Of a stretch of DNA of 64,000 bases, positions 55,856 through 64,000 are shown piece by piece. A model generated the notes under the pieces. It worked only from the letters and a program-made list of their open reading frames with translations. It did no database searches and was not told where the DNA came from. The stretch spans positions 186,001 through 250,000 of the forward strand of contig NC_002689.2 in the NCBI RefSeq assembly GCF_000011185.1, read 5' to 3'. Both the position numbers and the translations under genes were made by a program. Source of the DNA: Thermoplasma volcanium GSS1 (GTDB lineage Archaea; Thermoplasmatota; Thermoplasmata; Thermoplasmatales; Thermoplasmataceae). How positions within the stretch are numbered: the first letter of the stretch is position 1; the number at the start of each line of letters is the position of its first letter.

Positions 55856-56719
55856 ATGGAAAAGAAGGTAGTACTTATAGGTCTTGGCATAATGGGATAC
55901 AGAATTGCAGCCAATTTTAAGAAGGCCGGTATGCTCAACGGCGTATTTGACCGCAAGATAGAAAAAGCTGAGGCCTTTTCTAAGCAATTCGGTTCAGAAT
56001 TTTACAAAGACATAGAATCAGCTGTAAAATCAAACGACGTAATAGTTACTATGTTGTATGACGATTCATCTGTGATAGATGTTTACAGCAAGGCCATGGA
56101 TTATGCAGCCGGCAAAATCTTTGTGGATATGTCAACAATATCACCCGAAACATCTATAAGGGTCTCCAAGGACATCGAAAGTAAAGGGGGAGAGATGTAC
56201 GATGCACCAGTGATTGGTACTTCCGTTGTAGTTGAAAAGAAAGGCCTTACAGTTTTAATAGGTGGGCCGAGAGACAACGTAGGATTAATCGAAGAGTTAA
56301 TGGGAGCTACGGCAACAAGCGTGGTTTATGTTGGGCCAAATGGTAGCGGCCTATACGCTAAACTTGTCAACAACCTCTTTCTTGGATCATATATGGAGGC
56401 CCTTGCGGAGGCAGTTAGGTTCGGTAGATCTACAGGTCTAGATGATAATGTCATTTCAAGTGTACTTATCAAGTATTCAAGTGCAAGGTCGCCAACCTCA
56501 GAACTAAAAGTACCTAAGATGATGGCGGGCGATCACAGCACGCAGTTTTCAGTGAAGAATATGCTTAAGGATCTCGAGATAATAGAGGATACTGCAAGGC
56601 GCAAGAGCGTTCCTATACCTTCGGCCTCAATTGCCCTGCAGTTCTATAGGTATCTCGCCTCTTCAGGACACAGCGAAGAAGACATATCGTCTATATACAA
56701 AGTTTTGACTGGGAGCTGA
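55856..56719 (+). CDS. beta-hydroxyacid dehydrogenase (3-hydroxyisobutyrate dehydrogenase family)
   Basis: A 287-residue NAD(P) enzyme: Rossmann GLGIMGYRIAANFKKAGM at the N-terminus, substrate segment DAPVIGTSVVVEKKGLTVLIGG, and catalytic Lys in AKLVNN (about residue 170). It belongs with 3-hydroxyisobutyrate, tartronate-semialdehyde and glyoxylate reductases; substrate is not resolved. The usual DAPVSGG is DAPVIGT. Five bases separate it from the OYE-type gene, which begins with GTG, so the two probably form an operon. Confidence 0.88.
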   Translation: MEKKVVLIGLGIMGYRIAANFKKAGMLNGVFDRKIEKAEAFSKQFGSEFYKDIESAVKSNDVIVTMLYDDSSVIDVYSKAMDYAAGKIFVDMSTISPETSIRVSKDIESKGGEMYDAPVIGTSVVVEKKGLTVLIGGPRDNVGLIEELMGATATSVVYVGPNGSGLYAKLVNNLFLGSYMEALAEAVRFGRSTGLDDNVISSVLIKYSSARSPTSELKVPKMMAGDHSTQFSVKNMLKDLEIIEDTARRKSVPIPSASIALQFYRYLASSGHSEEDISSIYKVLTGS

Positions 56720-56724
56720 TAGAA

Positions 56725-58368
56725 GTGGTTAATCCTGGAGATAAAGGCAGAATAGGAAACGTGGAAATCAAAAATAGGATAGTAATGGCACCAATGATAT
56801 CCAACATTGCAAATTCAGACGGGTCTCCTAGTGAGCCCTATATTTCGTATATGCGTGAACGCGCTAGGGGTGGTATTGGCCTAATTATCACAGAGTATAC
56901 TTACGTAGATCCCGAATCTGGCAAGGGATCTAGAAATCAGCTTGGCATATACGACGATATATTTTTACCAAAATTTAGCAGATTGGCTGAAGCTGTTCAC
57001 GATTATGGATCGAAGATATTCGTTCAGCTAGTTCATGCGGGGGCCAAGGCTCTGCCCTCATCAAGTTACAAGATCGCACCATCTAAGACAAGTTTCGATA
57101 AAAACGCAAGGGAGATGGATTCCTCAGACATAGAAAGAGTTATTAGAAATTATGAGAGAGCTGCTTCAATAGCTAGGAGGGCCGGATTCGATGGAATTGA
57201 GATACACGGTGCCCATGGCTACCTTGTTGATGAGTTTATTTCACCGTACTGGAACAGAAGAACAGACAAATACGGCGGTTCGTTGGAGGGAAGGATCAAA
57301 TTCCCGCAAGAGGTAATAGATGCAGTGAAGTCTGAGGTCGATATTCCAGTTGGCATTAGGCTAAGCCTTTATGAAGATGAAGTTGGCGGCTACGGCCCAG
57401 ATTATGGCATAAAGGTTGCCAAGTCCCTTGTTAATATCGATTATGTGCACTTTTCAGCTGGAAACAACGATCCGCCAGGTTCATCAGCACCATTTTATTC
57501 CAATCATACACATATACTTTCAAAATTCCCAGGCGGATCCAATAAGCCAACGATTCTCGTAGGCTCGGTTACGACTGCAGAGGACGTAAGAAACGTTCTC
57601 AAAGTAGCAGATTTTGTCGCTGTCGGAAGGGCTGTACTTGCAGATCCGTACTTTGCGAGGAAGGTGATAGATAACTACGGGCATATAAGGCCATGCATAA
57701 GGTGCAACCAAGCATGCAGAAACCTAGCCTATGGCGAAGTGAGATGCACAGTTAATCCTTACTTTGCGTTTCCAAGGCAGTTAAGGAAGCTTAGCGGCGA
57801 TGTAGTCATCGTTGGTGGCGGTGTAAAGGGGCTTGAAGCTGCCAGATTTGCGGCTTTGAACGGCCTTAGCGTAACCTTGTATGAACAGGACGATAAAATA
57901 GGCGGCCAACTTAACACGATATATGATGAGGCAAAAAGGAAGGAGTTCAACAGGCTTATAGAATACTATAAGGAAGTGCTGGATCGACTTGGAGTAGAAA
58001 TTATAACTTCAGAAAAGTACAAAGGAAAAGGAATTTACTGTCTTCCAGACAAAACTTATCCAGATCTGCAGGAAAAACCTGAAATATTCATAGACTCGAA
58101 CGTATATATGTATCACGATATTGCCTTAAAGTACAGCTCAACCTCTAAGGTCTTCGTTACGTATAGGTCCCTATCCAGCCTAGATCGAGCAAGGAAGGCA
58201 GCTTTCTTGAAAATCGCGGAATCAAGAGGTATAAAGTTCATAGAGAAGGCCGATAACTACGATGTATCCATATACGAGGAAAAACAGTATGATATAGGCG
58301 AAGCAATGAAATCTGGAATAAATGAGGTAGAAAAATACATAGATGATAGGATCAACGAATTTCTATGA
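56725..58368 (+). CDS. Old Yellow Enzyme-type flavoprotein with 4Fe-4S and FAD domain, truncated C-terminal half
   Basis: A 547-residue relative of 2,4-dienoyl-CoA reductase. Residues 1-320 form the FMN TIM barrel (GAHGYLVDEFISPYWNRRTDKYGGSLEGR). A four-Cys cluster at C324, C327, C331 and C341 binds iron-sulfur. Then VVIVGGGVKGLEAARFAALNG starts an FAD domain. The family norm is 640-680 residues with an inserted NAD(P)H Rossmann motif; here the region after residue 440 has no second GxGxxG and is shortened. It may take electrons from another donor. Start GTG at 56725 with upstream GGGAG. Probable operon with the dehydrogenase. Confidence 0.85.
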   Translation: MVNPGDKGRIGNVEIKNRIVMAPMISNIANSDGSPSEPYISYMRERARGGIGLIITEYTYVDPESGKGSRNQLGIYDDIFLPKFSRLAEAVHDYGSKIFVQLVHAGAKALPSSSYKIAPSKTSFDKNAREMDSSDIERVIRNYERAASIARRAGFDGIEIHGAHGYLVDEFISPYWNRRTDKYGGSLEGRIKFPQEVIDAVKSEVDIPVGIRLSLYEDEVGGYGPDYGIKVAKSLVNIDYVHFSAGNNDPPGSSAPFYSNHTHILSKFPGGSNKPTILVGSVTTAEDVRNVLKVADFVAVGRAVLADPYFARKVIDNYGHIRPCIRCNQACRNLAYGEVRCTVNPYFAFPRQLRKLSGDVVIVGGGVKGLEAARFAALNGLSVTLYEQDDKIGGQLNTIYDEAKRKEFNRLIEYYKEVLDRLGVEIITSEKYKGKGIYCLPDKTYPDLQEKPEIFIDSNVYMYHDIALKYSSTSKVFVTYRSLSSLDRARKAAFLKIAESRGIKFIEKADNYDVSIYEEKQYDIGEAMKSGINEVEKYIDDRINEFL

Positions 58369-58990
58369 AAAAGTTCTCAATCAGACGTTGATTCCCGGTC
58401 ATTGCAATTTGATCATCGGCGGGCAGCCTGGCGGCAGGATAACGATATTCAATCCTATACAAGTGTCTAGCTTTGCACTTGCTCAGGCAGGGTCTTTCAG
58501 CATTCAAACCGGAACCCATATTTCTTCTCCGTAAAACTATTTATTCAATTTGGATAAACCTGCTGAAATAATTGATGCCTTTACAACAAGCGGCGGTATT
58601 TATTGTTATTTGTTATACTGATCAAATGGTTAGGGCATATCTAGCGGTTGCTATAAAGCTTCTGCTGGCCTTGCATTTTTAAAGTTCGGGTCTGCCCGGA
58701 TGCTTAGGTTTTTCCAGCTGGAAAATATACTTTGGCATTTAATGCGGGTATATTCTACATGAACCAGAAAATTGGGTTTTATTTATTTCTATGACTAATG
58801 GACTTAAACATAGCTAAATAATGCTTTATGATCTTTATATCATTAGGTCTTGGCAAGGGTTTGGAAGGTCGCATTCGCATTCTTGCCTACGGATATCTCA
58901 CTTCGACTGATCATAACATATAAAAGTCTAAGAAGTGATTATCGGATCCTTAGGCAATATGATATAGATTTTCACTGTTTGTATAAAGTA
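58369..58990. other. spacer with possible decayed coding sequence
   Basis: No supportable gene in about 620 bases. A higher-GC stretch (58380-58530) has short open frames on both strands, such as a 62-codon frame from 58343 on the plus strand that overlaps the preceding gene, and a minus-strand frame beginning near 58520. None has a promoter or a recognisable pattern. The texture (runs of sense fragments broken by stops through 58700) suggests remains of a gene. Confidence 0.35.
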
Positions 58991-59033
58991 ATTATTTAGA
59001 AAGTTGAATGAAAATAAAGCTTCATTCCATCAT

Positions 59034-59435
59034 TCAGACGATAATTGATGTTACAACTGCATGTTCGTGGATCATACTTGTATGTATCACTGGGAACAAG
59101 AATGCACCGAGTATTATATAAATCATTATAGCAATAAATATTGCGATAATAGTTAGTGCAAGTGAATCCACCCAGCCTATATTGTAAACTTTGCGGAATA
59201 CCCATAGGGCGCCTATGAAGCCAAATATACCGCCTATGAATGGTGTAAATATCGAGAAGACGAATAGAAGTATAAAAAATATTATTAGTGAAAGAAGGGT
59301 AGCTGCGACAGCCTGGCCGAAAGTCGATCTCTTAGCAACTATCTTCGCGGCGACCCATACCGGTACCGAAGCTATTATAAGCGTGACTAAAACGGATATT
59401 ACAAACGCTATTAAATCACCGATAATTATGAACAT
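59034..59435 (-). CDS. small polytopic membrane protein, unknown function
   Basis: A 133-residue hydrophobic protein with four predicted helices (residues about 5-27, 40-65, 67-83, 93-118). No family is recognised. An AT-rich minus-strand promoter region lies at 59450-59470, and GGTGA about 12 bases upstream could be its ribosome-binding site. Bases 59470-59888 downstream of its promoter contain no gene. Confidence 0.6.
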   Translation of the reverse strand: MFIIIGDLIAFVISVLVTLIIASVPVWVAAKIVAKRSTFGQAVAATLLSLIIFFILLFVFSIFTPFIGGIFGFIGALWVFRKVYNIGWVDSLALTIIAIFIAIMIYIILGAFLFPVIHTSMIHEHAVVTSIIV

Positions 59436-59469
59436 GTGTAAACGTCACCATTCAACAATAAGCATATAA

Positions 59470-59888
59470 TAGAGTATGATATCTTTTTATCTCTAAGCAA
59501 TAAACAAAGACATCTCGTAGTTTATTTTGCGGCTAATATAGCAAAAAAGCCTTGTTCTTCGAATAAAAAATAAATTGAGAATACTCGCCCATTGAATGCA
59601 GATATGTTTGCAAAGCCTCTCAAATGATGCAATTTCAACGTAGCGAAAAATATCGAAAAAATTCGCAACTGATCCTCGATAGCCATCATGATTAGAAACT
59701 ATGGTAAAGAAATAGAAATTGAAAACATCTAAAGCTTCGGGGCAAAACTACGCAATAATTATTAGTTCGTAATTTCAGGAAAACTAATGAACGCGGATTC
59801 TTTTCAACAGAAGTGTAGGTAAGGTAAAGGTATAAGTAGATAATACTATATTTTATTAGAATTCATGATCAATAAACTATTTTCATTT
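59470..59888. other. AT-rich intergenic region without a detected gene
   Basis: About 420 bases. I see only short out-of-frame fragments, A/T runs and no conserved signal. Confidence 0.45.
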
Positions 59889-60671
59889 TTAGTATTGTTG
59901 GCGCTCTCTACTTTTGCTACTTTCATATCTTTTTAAGAAAGACCTTACGACTGTTATGAAAATAGCAAGTATTATGACGTACGGTATCCACGTGATGAAG
60001 ATCGCGAATGGATTACTTGATGTCTCTAGATATATTGTCCATGACTCAAATATGCCTGCAGTTAAAAGTTCTATTCCGACTAGGAGCCATACGATAACGG
60101 CTCTCTTTATCTCTACCCTGAACTGTTTTCTAAATATAGATGCTATTAAAAACCCCCCTTCCGTTGCCGCTATAGCGTAGGAAGGCAGTTCAAGCCACGA
60201 ATACGGCAGGAGGAGAAGTGTAAAAAGAGCAATGGGACCAGGTACGCCCTGGCCTATTGCAAGCGCATCTAACACTATTGCTGTGCTATAAGTTGAAATA
60301 ACGAAAAAAATCTGCCCTATAACAGGTACGATTTCTATGCTTGCTATCTCGTAGTTGTGGGAAAATATGGATACCGATCTTGATAGTATTGGAAGGCTTC
60401 TTACCGCTTGAAGGCTTGGTTCGGTCTGCCCAGCAATAGCTTTCGCTTGGCTAAAAGACATCGGAATAGCGGTAATAACGAACATTAAGGCAATTTCGAA
60501 TATGAATACTAATACCATGGTAAGTATCCTTCTCCGTGCAAATATTGAAGCAAAGATGCCTCTCCAGCTATTATCAGTCGTTTTCTTCTTAAGCGTGTAG
60601 CCGCATATAGGGCAGACATCACTGCCAGCCGGTATGATTGTACCGCACTGTGGGCACTGTTCAACTTTCAT
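59889..60671 (-). CDS. zinc-ribbon SpoIIM-like membrane protein
   Basis: A 260-residue protein. N-terminal zinc ribbon C6-x2-C9 and C20-x2-C23 (QCPQCG...VCPICG), a basic linker, then about five helices with the SpoIIM-type LLPYSWLELPSYAIAATEGGFLIAS block. SpoIIM homologues in archaea have no assigned role; the family also covers transporters of small molecules. The ribbon suggests an added regulatory or interaction head. Minus-strand TATA ATTTAAAGATT near 60690-60700 precedes the ATG by about 26 bases. About 290 bases of AT-rich spacer lie upstream. Confidence 0.72.
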   Translation of the reverse strand: MKVEQCPQCGTIIPAGSDVCPICGYTLKKKTTDNSWRGIFASIFARRRILTMVLVFIFEIALMFVITAIPMSFSQAKAIAGQTEPSLQAVRSLPILSRSVSIFSHNYEIASIEIVPVIGQIFFVISTYSTAIVLDALAIGQGVPGPIALFTLLLLPYSWLELPSYAIAATEGGFLIASIFRKQFRVEIKRAVIVWLLVGIELLTAGIFESWTIYLETSSNPFAIFITWIPYVIILAIFITVVRSFLKRYESSKSRERQQY

Positions 60672-60962
60672 ATATAGGTAAACATTGAATCTTTAAATAT
60701 TAATCTTTTTGATAACATTTTGGAAATAGAATTGATCTGGGTGGCTGAACTTAACTCAAGAATGTCAGCTTTCTAGCAAATTTTGTTTGGCATCCATGGA
60801 TTTAATACGATGATTTACTCCAATCTCAACATTGTTTAAGGAAACGCCATTTTTTAAAATAATAGGATAAATATCATAAAAACACTATTTAAGGTCATCG
60901 AACATAGTTTTCTATGGCTTTACTTTTAAATATTTTTCATAAAAATAAATTATAAATTGTAC

Positions 60963-61223
60963 TTAGAGAAGTCTCTGGGCTTCAAATACTTCATGCTTTG
61001 TAGGCGGGTTAACCTTCTCCAACAGTGCTTTAAAGTCGTCAAGGCTAGGTGCATCCCACTCGCATACGGCCATTCGCTCGCTTCCTATTACATTTACGGA
61101 TTTCAGAGTGAAGCCCGCTGGAAGAGTACCGTTCTTCTGCATGTCTATTATACTGCCTACAACCTTAAAGGCAGCATCTTGGTTCTTTTCCTTCCATCTG
61201 TGTTCTACTACAATTGAAACCAT
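60963..61223 (-). CDS. small alpha/beta protein, DUF3303-like
   Basis: An 86-residue protein starting MVSIVVEHRW with a predicted beta-alpha-beta-beta-alpha-beta pattern (ferredoxin-like dimeric barrel). A central GSERMAVCEWDAPSLDDF segment and the C-terminal EVFEAQRLL fit the DUF3303 small-barrel type, but this is by general resemblance. TTAAGGTGA just upstream is its Shine-Dalgarno site. It is divergent from the Bat-type regulator, sharing the 60-base promoter region. Confidence 0.65.
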   Translation of the reverse strand: MVSIVVEHRWKEKNQDAAFKVVGSIIDMQKNGTLPAGFTLKSVNVIGSERMAVCEWDAPSLDDFKALLEKVNPPTKHEVFEAQRLL

Positions 61224-61262
61224 TTTTTCACCTTAACATATGATAATAGGTAAAGATAAATA

Positions 61263-61281
61263 GGTATAGCCGTTATATACC
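61263..61281. promoter_or_regulatory. inverted repeat at the regulator's transcription start
   Basis: GGTATA (61263-61268) and TATACC (61276-61281) form a perfect 6-base inverted repeat with a 7-base spacer, between the probable TATA element near 61254-61262 and the ATG at 61285. It could be an autoregulatory operator. Confidence 0.4.
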
Positions 61282-61284
61282 GGC

Positions 61285-61983
61285 ATGGATGAGATCGAAA
61301 TGGATCTTGAGAATGATCTTCCCTTTTGCAAGTTAAGCAAGGATTTTCCACAGGTTAGCTTCTATAGGTGGTGCAATTCAGCTATAGACTATCTAGAGTT
61401 TTATGGGAACAAAGAAGATCTTGACAGTTTAGAAAAGTACGTACCGGAGATAGAGAAAAGCCTTAACACAAACTCACTGTATCGATCAAGGTCTGGGGGT
61501 AGGCTCTCAGTGATACTGTCATGCAGATGCAATGTGTCAAACTCAACTATAAGAAAAGCCGAACACCATAACCTTATGTGGAAAGCGCCAGTCTTTTATA
61601 ATGGGGGCCACGAGAAGCTATCCGTAATATCACCCAGGAGCGAGGATTTCCTTGGTTTATTTAAAGACCTAGAGGATGTTGGGAAAGTTCGGATCACTAA
61701 AAAGATTGAAGTTGACCCGGATCTGGTACGTGATATTTACTCTATATCGCTCTCTGATCTTTTTTCTGATCTCACTGAAAAGCAGTTGAGATATCTTGTC
61801 TCAGCTTACCACAACGGCTATTTCGATGTGCCAAAGAGGACTAACATAGTGGAGTTGGCGAAGCAGTTTAACATATCCTATTCTACCCTTCAGGAACATC
61901 TTGAAAAAGCTGTAAATAAGATAATGAAAGGTATCGAACCATACCTTACAATTGCACTTCAAATGATGGGAGGAAAAGAATAG
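61285..61983 (+). CDS. Bat-type HTH_10 transcriptional regulator
   Basis: A 232-residue protein. The C-terminal about 60 residues are the HTH_10 (bacterio-opsin activator) domain: LTEKQLRYLVSAYHNGYFDVPKRTNIVELAKQ, then ISYSTLQEHLEKAVNKI. The N-terminal 160 residues match no domain I recognise and may be a ligand module. Promoter-proximal inverted repeat noted. The ATG at 61285 lies about 27 bases from a TATA-like element. It is divergent from the DUF3303-like gene and precedes the thermopsin gene. Confidence 0.88.
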   Translation: MDEIEMDLENDLPFCKLSKDFPQVSFYRWCNSAIDYLEFYGNKEDLDSLEKYVPEIEKSLNTNSLYRSRSGGRLSVILSCRCNVSNSTIRKAEHHNLMWKAPVFYNGGHEKLSVISPRSEDFLGLFKDLEDVGKVRITKKIEVDPDLVRDIYSISLSDLFSDLTEKQLRYLVSAYHNGYFDVPKRTNIVELAKQFNISYSTLQEHLEKAVNKIMKGIEPYLTIALQMMGGKE

Positions 61984-62001
61984 CTGCTATTCTCGAAAAG
62001 C

Positions 62002-62010
62002 CTTAAATAA
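62002..62010 (+). promoter_or_regulatory. TATA box of the thermopsin gene
   Basis: CTTAAATAA is centred at 62006. The usual offset in this genome (about 26 bases) points to transcription start at about 62032, where the coding frame reads ACG TGG AAA. Confidence 0.55.
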
Positions 62011-62031
62011 AAATTTTGAAATCCCTAAGCT

Positions 62032-64000
62032 ACGTGGAAATATATTATTGTTGGAATTTTGGTAATATCTCTGATTACCGTTACGCCGTTTCAAACACAG
62101 GATTCGCATGATTACCGCCATTCAGCTATGCCTGCATCGCCTAACATTGGATATGTTAATAGTACTATACGAACACCGGTGGAAACAAATTATAGCATAC
62201 TGACTGCAAGCAAATCTATGCACTACTTTTACCCTCCAAACAGTGAGATCGGGAAAATGTACCATTACGATGGAATCATTACACCTACCAAGATTGCTTC
62301 ACCTTCGCCAATGGGTCTATCAGATATCGGTTTATACAACAACTCTGGCCACTTGTCTGCATACAATGTTACCTCATCAAGCGTAATGGGAGAAATCACT
62401 CTGAACTCATCTAATGAGTACTACCTTGACGATGATATGCCGAATAGCTTTAGTATACAGCTTAACGCTGTCCTGAACAATGTAACACTTCATGGAACGC
62501 CGAAATACGTATTTTGGACACAGAACGTTGTGGTTTATTCTGTCAGGACGCATGAATTAACATTTATTGACAACGTTTGGAATTTTTCAAGCAGGAGCAG
62601 TTTTGCACTTCCATTAAGTACTTTAGAGGGGAAAGGAAAAATTGTGTCAAACAAATATTATTACTATGTTGGCCCAACTCTGAATATATCTTTTCCGTTT
62701 ACCCTGAAACTATACCTTAACTATTCATTTGCAAACGGGAACGACTTAGTATATTTCAACTACTCTATCCTGAACCCTAGTTATTCGAAGTCAGGATCAT
62801 ATGATATGGTTACCTTCAATTCTAATTCTTCAGAGAGCGGGGCCTACTACTTTGTCAGCGGTTACGTAACTTCTCCATCAGGGCTCCTTAATGATGCAGA
62901 ACTGGTCATTGGCGGCCCAGGAGGCGGAAGTAATGCAAACTTCTACTCAATCAATGGAACTATGTCCCTATACTTGTTCAATGAAACTGCTCATGCTTAT
63001 GAACCTGTAAAATCTGCGTATGATTATGGTTTTGATACCGGGGAAACTTCCTATGGCGTAAATGTTGGCTGGTCAAATCATACTGCAAAGCTCACTGGTG
63101 GACCAAGCCTTCTATATGGCATGTGGAATGTCTCAGCTTCAGAGAGGATAATTAAAATAGAAGCGCCTTCAGGATCCTTCGTATTTATTTCTCCCGGATC
63201 TGAATTCAATAATACTTCGGCTGTATGGGCGCCTTTAAATGGAATTAACACAACGTTTTATGCAGCTTCAGGTTCATATTCCGCTGCTGTGTTGAAAAAT
63301 TACTATAAGCAGACTTTCTATAATGATATTAATCCCTTAACCAATGCATCATTACTGCCGGACAAATATGCTGGAGTATATACGCCTATAATGATCTTTA
63401 ACAACAGCCAAATAGCAGCATATGGTGCTTTTGGGCTTGGGACTGCAAGCTCTCCATACGCCATATACTTAAATGGAAGCGCTAGCATTAGCCCACTGTT
63501 TGGTGCATTAAACGATTATTTCTTTCCTGTCTTCGCAGGCGTATCTATCGTAAATGTTACAAAGCATCTCATCATTTATTATAATTCCCCGATGTCCATT
63601 AATTATACCGGACATCCAGAATATCAACTCAAAGCCGCTAACCTGCCTCTTAACAACTACCTCACCCTCCAGGTATACGGTTCTTCAAACATATCTATAC
63701 TGAACGCTAGCCTAATATCAGGCTGGTTCCCATCTACTATGGCCGGTTTCATCGTAGGGGACCTTACAGTTTGGAATTCTACCAATGTTCTTGTAGCGTC
63801 AAATACGTTCGTTCCGTTTTCGTATTTCCCTGGTGAGCTGCAGTCTGCATATTTTTCTTCACTTCTTATTTATGGAGCTCCGGATACTCTAGAGAATGAT
63901 ACCATATGGGGAAACACATTCCCTGGCCCGATCATCGCTGGAGTAAACACGACAACTGGTCTCTTTATGGACGCCTCCGGAAACTTGGTCTACAACAACT
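62032..64000 (+). CDS. thermopsin-type acid protease (C-terminus outside window)
   Basis: An open frame runs to the window end (about 656 residues) encoding a secreted protein with the thermopsin (peptidase A5) layout: signal peptide, then PSPMGLSDIGLYNNSG, NVTSSSVMGEITLN, a TQNVVVY strand and many Asn-linked glycan sequons. Thermopsins are acid-stable proteases of thermoacidophiles. The likely signal peptide WKYIIVGILVISLITVTPF needs a start at 62032, where the codon is ACG. The only standard alternative nearby is TTG at 62059, giving a signal peptide without a basic head. A TAA lies at 62026, so no earlier start is possible. Promoter and reading frame are otherwise clear. Confidence 0.85.

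Noticed and set aside
55636-55956. 106-codon frame overlapping nurA start and the dehydrogenase start
   Set aside because: Opposite to two well-supported genes and lacks any family signal.
58343-58534. 63-codon frame at the end of the OYE-type gene
   Set aside because: Starts inside the flavoprotein gene in another frame; lacks a promoter; may be part of a decayed region but is not a gene.

Overview
The window is chromosomal DNA of a thermoacidophilic euryarchaeon of the order Thermoplasmatales, most likely Thermoplasma volcanium or a close relative. The pointers are an A+T-rich composition, archaeal TATA boxes about 24-28 bases upstream of many start codons (leaderless mRNAs) with GAGGTGA-type Shine-Dalgarno sites inside operons, archaeal lipid genes (CarS, isopentenyl phosphate kinase, type 2 IPP isomerase), a HerA-NurA-Mre11-Rad50 operon, thermopsin, and a BadF/BadG-type sugar kinase of the class known as KDG kinase in Thermoplasma. 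The species is an inference from remembered families; no search was run.

Layout. 1-6.7 kb: a leftward operon for late isoprenoid synthesis (GNAT, ipk, fni, zpr1), a metallo-beta-lactamase, an AbrB-PhoU regulator, a membrane protein, an HTH-CBS regulator and carS-pth2. 7-20.4 kb: central metabolism (aconitase, threonine deaminase, HemK-type methyltransferase, type I dehydroquinase behind a small leader ORF, NADP isocitrate dehydrogenase, kptA-prs, crotonase-KDG kinase, GTP-type PEP carboxykinase). 20.6-22.1 kb: AlaX and a double-thioredoxin PDO. 22.2-32.8 kb: a very A+T-rich accessory island with two decayed insertion sequences, a complete sugar ABC transporter, a small secreted protein and a GH38 alpha-mannosidase. 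It reads as an imported alpha-mannoside uptake and hydrolysis module.

32.8-40.1 kb: an HxlR regulator divergent from yceI-pirin, a TrmB regulator, a cupin, a molybdopterin oxidoreductase, an MFS transporter and a GH13 amylase-like enzyme. 40.3-49.2 kb: tRNA-Glu(CUC), an amino-acid permease broken by one frameshift, three more MFS transporters, signal peptidase I, a 2-Cys peroxiredoxin, a GT2 glycosyltransferase and SepF. 49.3-55.7 kb: the end-resection operon nurA-herA-mre11-rad50, read leftwards with every junction overlapping. 55.9-62 kb: a beta-hydroxyacid dehydrogenase with an Old Yellow Enzyme fusion, membrane proteins and a Bat-type HTH regulator divergent from a small alpha/beta protein. 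The window ends inside a thermopsin-type secreted acid protease whose promoter-defined start codon appears to be ACG.

No CRISPR array, intact transposon or prophage was seen. The strongest non-routine observations are the two IS fossils around the mannoside island, a 9-codon leader ORF overlapping aroD, the ACG start of thermopsin, the permease frameshift, the loss of U55 in tRNA-Glu, and several substitutions at catalytic positions (Mre11, AlaX, PEPCK, HemK2).
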